A stretch of DNA of 64,000 bases. Source: Thiomonas sp. (GTDB lineage Bacteria; Pseudomonadota; Gammaproteobacteria; Burkholderiales; Burkholderiaceae). The translations under genes were made by a program, and so were the position numbers. Under the pieces are notes generated by a model that did no database searches, had not been told where the DNA came from, and saw only the letters and a list, made by a program, of their open reading frames with translations. The stretch spans positions 1 through 64,000 of the forward strand of contig DAIAZB010000395.1 in assembly GCA_027443745.1 (NCBI GenBank), given 5' to 3'. Shown in pieces: positions 54,446-62,626 of this stretch (its first letter is position 1; every line of letters begins with the position of its first letter).

Positions 54446-55357
54446 TCAATGCATGTCGCTCGGTCCTGACGGCTTGCCGGAGAACTCCATCGGATCCCGC
54501 TCGAGCTCGCTGATCGCCTCGTCCAGCGCCTCCTGGTCGGAGGCGAAGTGATCGTCCCAGACATAGGACGCGCCCTGACGGTCGACCACTTCGAGGATCC
54601 AAGCATCCTCGCCATCGCCGTAGATCTCCACCGCGACGGTAATCCCCTGCCGCGTGATGCGCTGACTCAACGGCGATTTCACGAAGGGCGGCTCGTCCTC
54701 CATCGACGTGGGGCGCCTCCTCGCAGGGCTCATGGACATCGCCTCGAGATGCCCCGCCCTCGCCCGCTTGCACGACTGGATGATCTTGTTGATCAGGTCA
54801 TCGGCGATGCGCGTCATCTCCTGGGTGTTGCGGGCAAACTCGGCCAGTGCCTGGGGCGAGGCAGGCTTGGCGTCATCGATCGGCATGGCGGCGGCAGCGT
54901 CGAACATCTGCCGGACTTCCTCCAGGCGCGTGAGCGCCCGGTGCGCCTTCTCCGGGAAGTTCAACTGTTCGGCACCGCCAAACAGGCCGTCCATGAATCC
55001 GTCAAGTTCCTGGGCCCGCATCGCTGCCAGCGCGGCCAGGCCTGCGCGCGTGGCCGCAACCAACTCACGGGTGAGCCGGAATGGCTCGCGACTGTCCTGG
55101 TGCCGTGCCAGCCGATTCCATAGCCCGGACATGAGCGTGTTGACCAGGACCTCGACGTCGTCAACGGAGTCAAACTGCGGCAGCTCGCCGTTCCAAAGAG
55201 CTGCAACCACGCCCATCGGCGAAACGTCGATCGCCGGCGACGCGATCGCGCCCATGAACAGCGTCCTGGCCGCGACAAAGGGCGTCGGGCAATGGTGTCG
55301 GTCGAGCAGAGCCCGAACGGACTGCTCGCTGACGTCGGAAGTGCGTGGGATTTTCAT
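54446..55357 (-). CDS. UPF0149/YecA-like protein of the maintenance block
   Basis: 303 residues. The N-terminal 130 residues resemble UPF0149 (TLFMGAIASPAIDVSPMGVV, AALWNGELPQFDS, LMSGLWNRLA). A helical middle (PQALAEFARNTQEMTRIADD) and a C-terminal beta segment (GITVAVEIYGDGEDAWILEV) follow. It lies downstream of the sigma-like and parB genes in the same direction with 43 bp between, so it belongs to the partition/maintenance operon. Function unknown. Confidence 0.6.
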   Translation of the reverse strand: MKIPRTSDVSEQSVRALLDRHHCPTPFVAARTLFMGAIASPAIDVSPMGVVAALWNGELPQFDSVDDVEVLVNTLMSGLWNRLARHQDSREPFRLTRELVAATRAGLAALAAMRAQELDGFMDGLFGGAEQLNFPEKAHRALTRLEEVRQMFDAAAAMPIDDAKPASPQALAEFARNTQEMTRIADDLINKIIQSCKRARAGHLEAMSMSPARRRPTSMEDEPPFVKSPLSQRITRQGITVAVEIYGDGEDAWILEVVDRQGASYVWDDHFASDQEALDEAISELERDPMEFSGKPSGPSDMH

Positions 55358-55400
55358 CGGAGCAGCAGGAAACCGAATCGGTCGTAGCGCGCGTGGCGGT

Positions 55401-55958
55401 TCATGAACAAGGATTATCCGTCTGCGCCGCCAGCCTTTGCTTGCGCAGCGCCCTCCATCGCTGCCGCATGCGTCCACTGTCACTTCCGCACAGGCGCGTG
55501 GCTTCGCGCTCCGAGACGGCGCCCACGCAGATCAATGCGACCACGGACGGCAGGTGGCGCATCGCCTCGCTCTCCTGCCGGTCGCCTTCCAGGCGGACGG
55601 CCTCCATGACACGCCGCTGCTCCACCTCGATGAGCTCATCCTCGACAGACAAGCTGTGCAGAGCGGACGGAACGGGGCGGCGACCGCCCTCGTCCGCTTC
55701 TTCCTCGTCCTGCAAGGAAACCTCGCGGCCGCGCCACCGCTCAACCATCCCCCACATGCGGCCCAACACATAAGTCCGCGGGTCTCCGAGCAGTGGGTCG
55801 TATTTGTCCACGCCGGCGGCGCGCTCCAGGCACATGGTGTAGAGACTCTGGCACGCGTCCTCGAGAGTCAGCGTGCTGACCGCTGCGAATCGACACGCCT
55901 CTGCCTCGACGCTGCGATACAGCAGCTCAGCCCGCTCCAAGACCTCGGTGTCATCCAT
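55401..55958 (-). CDS. Sigma-70-like (ECF-type) protein
   Basis: 185 residues. LTLEDACQSLYTMCLERAAG, DPRTYVLGRMWGMVERWRGR and a C-terminal GAVSEREATRLCGSDSGRMR, QRWRALRKQR follow the region 2 / region 4 plan of small sigma factors or their plasmid relatives. GGAGG precedes the ATG. The start overlaps the parB stop by 8 bases. It may be a transcription factor for the element; an alternative is a non-sigma helix-turn-helix protein. Confidence 0.6.
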   Translation of the reverse strand: MDDTEVLERAELLYRSVEAEACRFAAVSTLTLEDACQSLYTMCLERAAGVDKYDPLLGDPRTYVLGRMWGMVERWRGREVSLQDEEEADEGGRRPVPSALHSLSVEDELIEVEQRRVMEAVRLEGDRQESEAMRHLPSVVALICVGAVSEREATRLCGSDSGRMRQRWRALRKQRLAAQTDNPCS

Positions 55959-56910
55959 GGTGAGCCTCCAGGAGGGCGCGCACGCGCGCCAGCAGCGCGT
56001 GTTGCAGGTCGGCCTCGAACTCATGCAGCGCCTCCCCAGCATATCCGTGGGGGTTGCTCCGTGCCATGCAGCGATCCAGCGTCGCGGCGTGGTCAGGGGC
56101 GAGGAGCCGGCACAGCTCTTCAGGGATCCGCAAGGAAAAGAAGGCTCCTGCGGATCCCCCCGGGGCCTGCGATGTTGAGGAGTCTCTGGAAATCATCGCC
56201 GACAATCCCTGCACGTCGTTCCGTTCCCGCTGCGCCGGCGCGGCGACAACCGGCTTGCGTCTTCTTGCCGCAGGCGCTTGGGCGGCCTGCTCCTGCGCAA
56301 GCGCGCAGCGGTCGCCCGTGATGGGCTCCGTGGATTCGAGCACGATCCTGCGAGCGGCGGCATCGAGTGCGCGGAATCGCTCCCAGGCATCGACGCTGTA
56401 GAGGCGCCCGGTGTCGATCAGCCCGCGGGCCACCGGATCGCGGGCGATGCGCAGCATCATGCCAGCCCAGGCCTCCTGCTGCCCAAGGGTGCGGGCGACC
56501 GCTGCCGCTGGCATGCCGGCATCGACCAGGCGCAGCACCGTTGTGGCGTATTCGCCCAGGGTCAGCTCGTCACGGTGCATGTTCTCGGTCGCCTGCAGGA
56601 CCAGAGTCGCGGCGCCGAGAGGCGGGTGGATCTTGGCCAGCAGGCTGGACCAACCCAGAAGCTTCGCCGCGCGCCAACGGCGCTCCCCGTACACGATGAC
56701 CCATTGCGCGCCGGCTTCACACACGCCGATGGGCTGGAGTTGACCCACCACCGCCATGCTCCGGGCCAGGGCGTCGAGTGATGCGGGGTCAAAGTGCCGC
56801 CGCGGCTGATCGACGTCTGGACGCAGGCGGCTCAGCGGAACATCCATGAGGCGCTGACTTTGCAGCGCGTCGGCGTCGAGATCAAAGGGTTGGGTGTGCG
56901 AACTGGACAT
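55951..56910 (-). CDS. parB: ParB-family partition protein
   Basis: 319 residues. The ParB/Spo0J nuclease-like N-terminus (LMDVPLSRLRPDVDQPRRHF, QLQPIGVCEAGAQWVIVYGE, RRWRAAKLLG) is followed by the KorB-type helix-turn-helix (LTLGEYATTVLRLVDAGMPA then AVARTLGQQEAW). It would bind parS-like sites on the element. No ParA lies in this operon; the only ParA-like protein in the window is TraL at 49518. Confidence 0.85.
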   Translation of the reverse strand: MSSSHTQPFDLDADALQSQRLMDVPLSRLRPDVDQPRRHFDPASLDALARSMAVVGQLQPIGVCEAGAQWVIVYGERRWRAAKLLGWSSLLAKIHPPLGAATLVLQATENMHRDELTLGEYATTVLRLVDAGMPAAAVARTLGQQEAWAGMMLRIARDPVARGLIDTGRLYSVDAWERFRALDAAARRIVLESTEPITGDRCALAQEQAAQAPAARRRKPVVAAPAQRERNDVQGLSAMISRDSSTSQAPGGSAGAFFSLRIPEELCRLLAPDHAATLDRCMARSNPHGYAGEALHEFEADLQHALLARVRALLEAHHG

Positions 56911-56945
56911 GGACGAATTCCCGTGAAGTGCAATTGATCAAGGCG

Positions 56946-58124
56946 TCAACCGCCCGCGGCGCGAGGTGGCGTGACGCGCAACTTCTGCGCAAGACTCTCC
57001 AGGGCGGCTTGCACCGCCTCGCTCGGACGAGCCGGCGGCGCTCCGGATCTGAACTCGGGCGGGCAAACAGGAGCCGCACGCTGTCCGGCTCGCTTCTGCG
57101 TGGCCATCCATTCGGCGCGCAGCTTCTGGACGTCACCCAGCAGGGTGCCGACGTCATGCCCCTTGCGCACGTACCAGTCGTGGTTGCTGCGGACGTAGTG
57201 GGTCGCAACGTCAGGCGCCTGCACACCCAGACGGCGAACCAACTCGGCAACCTGATGACGCGCCCGGCTGTCACGCAGCGGCGGAGCGTCGTAGCGACTC
57301 TGGTAGGCGGCGCCGTACTGCGCCCACACCGCGTCACACAGTTGCTGCTCATCTGGCGTGAGGCGCAGCTTGCCGGCTTTGGGTTGGCATATGCCTGAAG
57401 AACCGGGGGGCGGCAAAGGCGCGTCAGCGCCTGCAGGAGCGGGCATCGCGGCGAGCACGGGTAGGTGACGCTGTGACGGCGCGGCGAGCGTCACAGGCTG
57501 TGCGCCATCTCCACCTTCTCCTTCCTCTTTTCCTTTGGCAGGGTGCTGGGGAGGAGGCGTCACATGTGACGTGGCATCCGTCACCAAAGTGGCGTCACCG
57601 CGCGTCACGTCCGGCGTCACATGTGCGGCGTCAACAGCCGCCACCGCCGGCGGCGCCGCCGGATCTGGCGCGACCGGTCCGCCCGGCTCCATCGCCTTGC
57701 GCCGCGCGCGCAGCCGGCGCATGCGCTCGGCGCTACTGCTCGCGCGCCGAGTGGGTTGTTCATCGCGCTGCAGGTGCTGAACACGTTCCCAGGCATCCAG
57801 CGCGAGTTCCGCAATCAGTGGGTGGTACATGCGCCCGTCGCTGCAGGTGATCCATCCGCGCAGGGCCACATCTCTGACCTTGCGCCAGCGCATCAGCGTC
57901 AGGCCCCCGGCGAGAAACGCCAGCACGCGATCATCGTCGGGAAGGCTGGCTGCGGGCACCTGGAGCCAGGATTTCGCCCACAGCGCCACCGCAGCCTTGA
58001 ACTCCACCGGGGTGGATAAGGCGAAGAAGTCGGAGTCCATCAGCCGCGTCACGTCGAGTGGCATGAACGGCATGCTGCGCAGGTCGCACGCGGGCGGGGT
58101 CAGCGGCGCGGTGTCCGGGCGCAT
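56946..58124 (-). CDS. DUF1376-like replication-initiation protein
   Basis: 392 residues. The N-terminus (FMPLDVTRLMDSDFFALSTP, AAVALWAKSWLQVPAASLPD) matches DUF1376, found in phage and element replication proteins. A Pro/Ala/Thr-rich linker (about 150-245) follows, and a C-terminal domain includes LCDAVWAQYGAAYQSRYDAP. The linker DNA contains nine copies of CGTCAC/GTGACG, a candidate origin. It overlaps the Cro-like gene by 25 bases, so it belongs to the transcript controlled by the operators at 58336-58383. Confidence 0.65.
   Translation of the reverse strand: MRPDTAPLTPPACDLRSMPFMPLDVTRLMDSDFFALSTPVEFKAAVALWAKSWLQVPAASLPDDDRVLAFLAGGLTLMRWRKVRDVALRGWITCSDGRMYHPLIAELALDAWERVQHLQRDEQPTRRASSSAERMRRLRARRKAMEPGGPVAPDPAAPPAVAAVDAAHVTPDVTRGDATLVTDATSHVTPPPQHPAKGKEEGEGGDGAQPVTLAAPSQRHLPVLAAMPAPAGADAPLPPPGSSGICQPKAGKLRLTPDEQQLCDAVWAQYGAAYQSRYDAPPLRDSRARHQVAELVRRLGVQAPDVATHYVRSNHDWYVRKGHDVGTLLGDVQKLRAEWMATQKRAGQRAAPVCPPEFRSGAPPARPSEAVQAALESLAQKLRVTPPRAAGG
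57465..57621. repeat. Iteron-like CGTCAC repeats inside the replication gene
   Basis: Nine copies of CGTCAC or its complement occur in 157 bp, including the perfect palindrome GTCACATGTGAC at 57560-57571. They fall in the low-complexity linker of the DUF1376-like gene, as origin iterons do inside lambda gene O. They also encode repeated Val-Thr pairs, so protein-level repetition is an alternative cause. Confidence 0.35.
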
Positions 58125-58324
58125 CGGGTAACTTCTTGGGAGGCGGCGCCGAGGCGCTCACAGTGCAGCCGAGCCGGAACAAGCGCGGCGCTTCCGTTCG
58201 GAGCCTTGGTGCGCCCGTGTTTGATGTCGCTCACGGCCGACAGCGATAGGCCGATCCGGCGCGCGATCTGCGTCAGGCTCATGCCCGATCGCTCGATGTT
58301 GGAGATGCATCTTGCCCAGTCCAT
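58100..58324 (-). CDS. Cro-like small repressor
   Basis: 74 residues from MDWARCISNIERS. SLTQIARRIGLSLSAVSDIK is a lambda-repressor-type helix-turn-helix. It is the first gene of the leftward replication/partition transcript and overlaps the next gene by 25 bases. Three palindromic operators lie between it and the divergent XRE gene. Confidence 0.65.
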   Translation of the reverse strand: MDWARCISNIERSGMSLTQIARRIGLSLSAVSDIKHGRTKAPNGSAALVPARLHCERLGAASQEVTRCARTPRR

Positions 58325-58335
58325 GCGCAAAGTCT

Positions 58336-58383
58336 ACGGTAAGCCGTATATCCATGCAACGGCATACCGTCACGGTATTCCGT
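58336..58383. promoter_or_regulatory. Three tandem operators ACGG-N4-CCGT
   Basis: ACGGTAAGCCGT (58336-58347), ACGGCATACCGT (58359-58370) and ACGGTATTCCGT (58372-58383) share the half-site ACGG/CCGT around four bases. They fill the 72-bp gap between the divergent Cro-like and XRE genes, the layout of a phage-type genetic switch. The same half-sites recur at 60552-60586. Confidence 0.7.
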
Positions 58384-58396
58384 AATAATTCAGCCC

Positions 58397-58894
58397 ATGA
58401 CAACGCCCGGCGACATCATCAAGAAGCGCAGGGATGCGCTCGGCCTGACCCAGACGGCTCTATCGAAGCAGGCCAAGGTGCATCTCAACACCCTTCGCGA
58501 CATCGAGGCGAAGGGTGGAGCGAAATCGAGCTTTCTTCCGCAGCTCGCACGCGCGCTCTGCATCGACATCTACGCGCTGGTCAATGGCGAGCTGTCCACG
58601 ATCGAAGATCGGCCATCGAACCCTGAATCTGGCGCCGCCAGTCCCAGCGGGAAGCTGGAGGCGGGGCGTGCAATGTCTCTGGTCGACGAGATCATCGGCC
58701 AGATCGCTCCAGTGTTGCAGAGCGCGGCACGCGAGGAGTTCCAGCGCTGGCTCAGCGGCGAGCACACCAGGGAACAGGCCAGCGCCATCCTGGACGCTCT
58801 GCTCAACGCCTCGAAGTCTCTGCCCGCTTCTCCACCGGGCCTACTCGAGTCGCCACGGGTACCTGCCAAGGCCACGAAAAAGAACGTCACATGA
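58397..58894 (+). CDS. XRE-family regulator, first gene of a HipA-like kinase operon
   Basis: 165 residues. The N-terminal Xre helix-turn-helix is IIKKRRDALGLTQTALSKQA plus KVHLNTLRDIEAKG, followed by an extended helical tail (GRAMSLVDEIIGQIAPVLQS). HipB-like antitoxins have this plan but are usually shorter. Its stop overlaps the kinase start (ATGA). It probably acts on the ACGG-N4-CCGT operators just upstream, together with or against the Cro-like protein. Confidence 0.8.
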   Translation: MTTPGDIIKKRRDALGLTQTALSKQAKVHLNTLRDIEAKGGAKSSFLPQLARALCIDIYALVNGELSTIEDRPSNPESGAASPSGKLEAGRAMSLVDEIIGQIAPVLQSAAREEFQRWLSGEHTREQASAILDALLNASKSLPASPPGLLESPRVPAKATKKNVT

Positions 58895-59619
58895 GATTGC
58901 GCACTGGCACGCTCATCCCCGGAACCGAAACCCCGGTCGGCACCGGCCTGAATGCCCCGGTGCGCGCGACCATCCGCGTCGAAAGCGCTCTGCACCTTGC
59001 CATCGTCAAGCGCCTGCCGCGGGAGAAGGTCCTGGCGGAATGCTTCTGCGCGATGCTGTTTCGGGGCTGGGGCCTTCCCACGCCCGAGCCCATCATCATC
59101 CAAGAGCATGGAAGCCTGATCTTCGGCAGCCTGGACACCGGTTACCCGAACCTGGCGCAGCGTCTGGGGTTCTCGGAGGAACTTCCGATCGAGCACAAGA
59201 AGCAACTCGAACTCGCTGGGTCGCACATCGTCTGCTCCTGGGACGACGCGCCCAAGGCGACGGCGGTGGATGAAGCCATCGCAAACGCCGATCGCAACCT
59301 CGGCAACGTCCTGTGGGACGGCACCGACCATGCGTACATCGATCATGACCGCACGCTTGGGCTGATCGCCCAGCAATACAACCTCTTGGCGGAGATGGCC
59401 AAGATCGTCGGGAAGGCCCGCGAGATCGAACAGGGCGCGGTCGCGGCAGCCCTCTCCCTGGACTCGACCCTTCCGTCCCGATTCGACGTGCCGGACGGTG
59501 TGGATTTTTCGCAGTTCGTACACTACACCCAGCAGCGATTGAGTGGATTGGGTGTGCGCCTCCTGAATCGTTTTCCCAAGCCTGATGACCTCCTGACCGA
59601 CCTCGAGCCCGCTCCATGA
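58891..59619 (+). CDS. HipA-like protein kinase
   Basis: 242 residues. Kinase elements are visible: K40 in LHLAIVKRL, E50 in LAECFCAML, the catalytic loop IANADRNLGNVLW (D134, N139) and the metal Asp in YIDHDRTLG. The small size and loop resemble the HipA-like family (HipA_2) rather than full-length HipA. It is translationally coupled to the XRE gene before and the unknown gene after. A toxin or regulatory kinase neutralised by the XRE protein is the natural hypothesis; substrate unknown. Confidence 0.7.
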   Translation: MRLRTGTLIPGTETPVGTGLNAPVRATIRVESALHLAIVKRLPREKVLAECFCAMLFRGWGLPTPEPIIIQEHGSLIFGSLDTGYPNLAQRLGFSEELPIEHKKQLELAGSHIVCSWDDAPKATAVDEAIANADRNLGNVLWDGTDHAYIDHDRTLGLIAQQYNLLAEMAKIVGKAREIEQGAVAAALSLDSTLPSRFDVPDGVDFSQFVHYTQQRLSGLGVRLLNRFPKPDDLLTDLEPAP

Positions 59620-60455
59620 TCGCCGAAGCACCCGAACCCAACGCTCACTGGCGACCCGTTTTCTGGGAGCCGGTGGCAGGCACCGGCGAGCGGCTCATGG
59701 TCGGCGTCCTCGTGCAATGGAACGACCAGTTCACGGCGCACCGGTTCATTCGCGACGACGTGCTCGATTGCCTGTACGGGAAGGCCGCCAAAGGGGCACG
59801 GACCCTGATCGAGACAGCCCTCCAGAATCTGCGGGACATCGCAGCCGGCGGGGCCCTGTATGTCGACACCATGCCCGCGCTGTATGGCGTGCACCCGGGT
59901 CAGTTGCGACATACCCATGCCGAGAGTCTGGCGGAGGTGTTACGCACTGCGGCGCTGCTGTACTCCAGTCTCACCAACCTGGACAAGCTCGACGAACTCG
60001 AGGAAGTCGACGCTCCCTCGCAGGAGGAAGGCAACAGGCGCTTCACCACGGAGGTTCGCGACCGGGTGATCGCGGCGCGCCCGCAGCTGACCCAGTACTT
60101 TGGACGCACGGCCCCCCTCATCGACGGCGGCGAGCTCACCAGATTCGGGTTCGTGAGCCCACGCGTCATCCTTCATTTCGGCGTGCTCTCGGCGGTCAGG
60201 CAACCGACCGGCCTGCGTGACGCCAGAGCCCGATTGTGGGAACTGTTCCGCGCCCGCGAGCTCTCCGGCATCAATCTCGCCGCCCTGATCTTCGGCACGC
60301 CGAGCGCAGAAGATCCGACCCTGTCACCGCGCCAGGTCGATGCCATGCGACGCAACCTGGACGAGATCGAGCGAGAAGCTGACAGCTACGAGATGCGATT
60401 TTTCGCGGTCGCGTCCGTGCAGGCCGGCGCTGACCGCGTGCTCGAGCTGGCCTAG
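59616..60455 (+). CDS. Unknown partner of the HipA-like kinase (possibly DUF3037-like N-terminus)
   Basis: 279 residues, ATG overlapping the kinase stop. The start (FWEPVAGTGERLMVGVLVQW) faintly recalls DUF3037 proteins, which often neighbour small HipA-like kinases, but this protein is about twice their usual length. It is predominantly helical (HTHAESLAEVLRTAALLYSS) without membrane segments. An intrinsic terminator follows, so it closes a three-gene operon. Confidence 0.65.
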   Translation: MIAEAPEPNAHWRPVFWEPVAGTGERLMVGVLVQWNDQFTAHRFIRDDVLDCLYGKAAKGARTLIETALQNLRDIAAGGALYVDTMPALYGVHPGQLRHTHAESLAEVLRTAALLYSSLTNLDKLDELEEVDAPSQEEGNRRFTTEVRDRVIAARPQLTQYFGRTAPLIDGGELTRFGFVSPRVILHFGVLSAVRQPTGLRDARARLWELFRARELSGINLAALIFGTPSAEDPTLSPRQVDAMRRNLDEIEREADSYEMRFFAVASVQAGADRVLELA

Positions 60456-60477
60456 TCTCCGCCCTCCCTCCATGCAG

Positions 60478-60499
60478 GCCGCCATCCGGCGGTTTTTTT
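60478..60499 (+). terminator. Intrinsic terminator after the kinase operon
   Basis: GGCCGCC-ATCC-GGCGG followed by seven T residues forms a compact GC-rich hairpin and U-tract 22 bp after the stop of the 279-residue gene. Confidence 0.75.
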
Positions 60500-60551
60500 G
60501 CGTCTTGCGGGAAGCGGTAGGCACAGGGGACATCCCCTTCGCAAATGAACT

Positions 60552-60586
60552 ACGGCATGCCGTTGTGTTTTGGTACGGTTTGCCGT
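60552..60586. promoter_or_regulatory. Second operator pair ACGG-N4-CCGT
   Basis: ACGGCATGCCGT (60552-60563, perfect palindrome) and ACGGTTTGCCGT (60575-60586) have the half-sites of the operators at 58336-58383. They precede the small-gene operon starting near 60627, implying that the Cro-like/XRE repressors also control the downstream genes leading to the integrase end. Confidence 0.65.
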
Positions 60587-60626
60587 ATCTTCTGGGTTCA
60601 TCGCAATCCGGAACCGGTCCCAGTCC

Positions 60627-60845
60627 ATGTTCTTCCTCCGCTCCTCCGTGAACTATGCCTTGGTCGGCGAGCGTGATGGCTGCGCGGGCCGGGAGCCGGC
60701 GCCACGCCTGTGGCGCAGGACGGACTATCGATCGGGTTATGCCTGTGGCCTGCTCGAACGCGCGCAGCGCATCGCCGGCGCCGAACGGCAAGCGGATTGC
60801 TCGCTCGGGCAGCCACCGGAGGACGATCATGCTGACGTCAGCTGA
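60627..60845 (+). CDS. Small hypothetical protein behind the second operators
   Basis: 72 residues from MFFLRSSVNYALVGERDGCA; contains TDYRSGYACGLLERAQRIAG. No motif recognised. It is the first possible gene after the operator pair at 60552-60586 and overlaps the following gene by 17 bases. Coding status is uncertain. Confidence 0.4.
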   Translation: MFFLRSSVNYALVGERDGCAGREPAPRLWRRTDYRSGYACGLLERAQRIAGAERQADCSLGQPPEDDHADVS

Positions 60846-61092
60846 AACCTGGGAAGTCGGCAGCCATCGCAGCGTCGAACGGGTGTTACCCGATGGCCAG
60901 CGATTCACTCTCTGCGAGATCTATAGCGGCGCGCTCGACAGCCTGGAGCAGGCAGACGCCGCGCAGCACCTGGTCGCCGCAGCACCCCAGCTGATGCGTG
61001 CCCTGCGCCTGATGCTTGCGCAGGGCACATCGGACGGAGCCCGGGCGATAGCCACCAGCGCCCTGAACATGGCGCTGGGAGTGCGTCGATGA
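60829..61092 (+). CDS. Small hypothetical protein
   Basis: 87 residues (MLTSAETWEVGSHRSVERVL...). A GGAGG-like site precedes the ATG by 6 bases. The C-terminal helical part (AAAPQLMRALRLMLAQGTSD) is typical of small element-borne proteins of unknown role. The stop overlaps the HD-hydrolase start (ATGA). Confidence 0.55.
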   Translation: MLTSAETWEVGSHRSVERVLPDGQRFTLCEIYSGALDSLEQADAAQHLVAAAPQLMRALRLMLAQGTSDGARAIATSALNMALGVRR

Positions 61093-61712
61093 CCGCACTC
61101 CTGACGAACAGCGGCATCGACGTGTGCCCCGGCGAGCTCGATCCCTCGACCGTACGCATCGACGACATCGCGCACGCGCTGTCTCTGCGCTGCAGACTCC
61201 TCGGGCACACGAGAATCCACTACTCGGTCGCGCAGCACAGCCTGCTCGTGACCCGCATCCTCGAGGGCATGGGCGCCCCCCGGGACGCGATCCTCTGCGG
61301 CTTGATGCACGACGCGCACGAGGCCTACGTCGGAAACGTACCGACATCGATCAAGACATTGCTCGGCGCCGCTTGGGCGGACGTGGAGCGGCAGGCTGAG
61401 GCGGCCGTTCTCGTGGCAACCGGTCTGACGCACGCCATGATGGACTGGCGGGACTTGATCCGCCACGTCGACCGGATCGCACTGGCCACGGAACGGCGCG
61501 ACCTGATGCGCTTCGATGCCGACTCGAATCGCAGCTGGCCGGCGCTTGCCGGCGTCGAGCCATATCCCCACCCCGCCACGGAAGGCGGATGGTCACCGCG
61601 CTGGTGGGAAGAGCTGTTTCTCGACCGATTCAAGAAACTCGGCGGTGTACAGATCCACCCCGTGCACGCCGCGATGTTCCGGCCCACACGCAGCGGCGTG
61701 ACGGTTCTCTAA
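61089..61712 (+). CDS. HD-domain phosphohydrolase (YfbR-like)
   Basis: 207 residues. The metal site is assembled from H in HYSVAQHSLLVTRIL, the HD of GLMHDAHEAYVGNVPTSIK and a later Asp in RHVDRIALATERRDL, as in YfbR-type 5'-deoxynucleotidases. Mobile elements often carry such enzymes, plausibly to adjust nucleotide pools or counter host defence. Coupled to the small gene upstream. Confidence 0.85.
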   Translation: MTALLTNSGIDVCPGELDPSTVRIDDIAHALSLRCRLLGHTRIHYSVAQHSLLVTRILEGMGAPRDAILCGLMHDAHEAYVGNVPTSIKTLLGAAWADVERQAEAAVLVATGLTHAMMDWRDLIRHVDRIALATERRDLMRFDADSNRSWPALAGVEPYPHPATEGGWSPRWWEELFLDRFKKLGGVQIHPVHAAMFRPTRSGVTVL

Positions 61713-61733
61713 CGATATCCGAAGGAGTCGCTC

Positions 61734-62042
61734 ATGAAGCGTTCAATTCTCACTGTTGGCATGCTCCTCGCGGTCGGCTTGGCCGGGTGCGGCAGGCATG
61801 GCTCCGCGTCCGCACCCGGCCCGAGCCCCTTCTCTGGACACGACAAGGCGTGGTTCGATGCGCACATCAAGGAGCGCGCAGCTGAGGTCAAGTGGTGCAA
61901 CGGCAACAGCGGCTATGTCAACCCGCTTCAGCCACCCCAGCGTGCCGACCAGGCCGCGACCTGGGATCCATCTTGCGACGCAGCCTCAGATTCGTGGAAT
62001 GCCGGGTTGCGCAACGCCAGGACCGGCCCCGGAGCATTCTGA
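61734..62042 (+). CDS. EexN/TrbK-like entry-exclusion lipoprotein
   Basis: 102 residues. A lipoprotein signal peptide (MKRSILTVGMLLAVGLAGC) ends at the lipobox cysteine 19. The short mature part has WFDAHIKERAAEVKWCNGNS, the Trp/Cys pattern of EexN-type proteins that block redundant mating. AAGGAG precedes the ATG. Its presence implies the element once encoded, or shared, a mating channel. Confidence 0.65.
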   Translation: MKRSILTVGMLLAVGLAGCGRHGSASAPGPSPFSGHDKAWFDAHIKERAAEVKWCNGNSGYVNPLQPPQRADQAATWDPSCDAASDSWNAGLRNARTGPGAF

Positions 62043-62183
62043 ATCGGGCCATTCGCACTCATCGGCTGGACACCGGCGACGGTATAGACCGTCCTCGGGG
62101 TCAGCCAGACAAGACCGACAGAAAGAACGTTAAGGAGGCGCTCGCGACGCGCGACGCTGACTGATCTCGGAAGACCGACCTCC

Positions 62184-62465
62184 ATGTACAACGACCTCCT
62201 CGAGCTTCCCCAACGCGTGATCGCAACGGCCCGCATCGGCGTGCGCCCCGAATTGCGTGACATCGAGACCGCAAGCCGCCAACTGATTGCCGCTCGCACG
62301 GAGCTGCAGCAGCGTGGCCGCAGCGCTCTGGACCTGGAACCGGCGCGGGTCGCCATCGCGGTGCTGCGCCTCGGCCACATGCCGCATCGCAATGCCTGCA
62401 TCGGCGCCGTGGCGGCGCTCGCCGACGTGATGACGGATCCGGAGCCCCTCAACGGGGATGTGTGA
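62184..62465 (+). CDS. Hypothetical protein
   Basis: 93 residues (MYNDLLELPQRVIATARIGV...). Helical, with LDLEPARVAIAVLRLGHMPH in the centre. No family recognised. Its stop overlaps the start of the next small frame (TGATG), suggesting an operon of tiny genes leading to the AlpA-like gene. Confidence 0.5.
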   Translation: MYNDLLELPQRVIATARIGVRPELRDIETASRQLIAARTELQQRGRSALDLEPARVAIAVLRLGHMPHRNACIGAVAALADVMTDPEPLNGDV

Positions 62466-62626
62466 TGGCTTTGGACGTGGGACACGTGGCAAACTCTGAC
62501 GATCCTGGTGCTCGCTGCGGCACCGCCCTCGACACCCGTACCGCCGTGCTCCTGCGCGCCGACTTTGCAGAGCATCGTCGCCAGACCCGCGGCTTCGGGC
62601 CTGAACCGGAACTAACCCATGGCTGA
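62465..62626 (+). CDS. Very small coupled frame before alpA
   Basis: 53 residues (MALDVGHVANSDDPGARCGT...). It starts in the stop codon of the previous gene and ends 5 bases inside the AlpA-like gene (ATGGCTGA). Coupling on both sides argues for translation, but no motif is visible. Confidence 0.4.
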   Translation: MALDVGHVANSDDPGARCGTALDTRTAVLLRADFAEHRRQTRGFGPEPELTHG

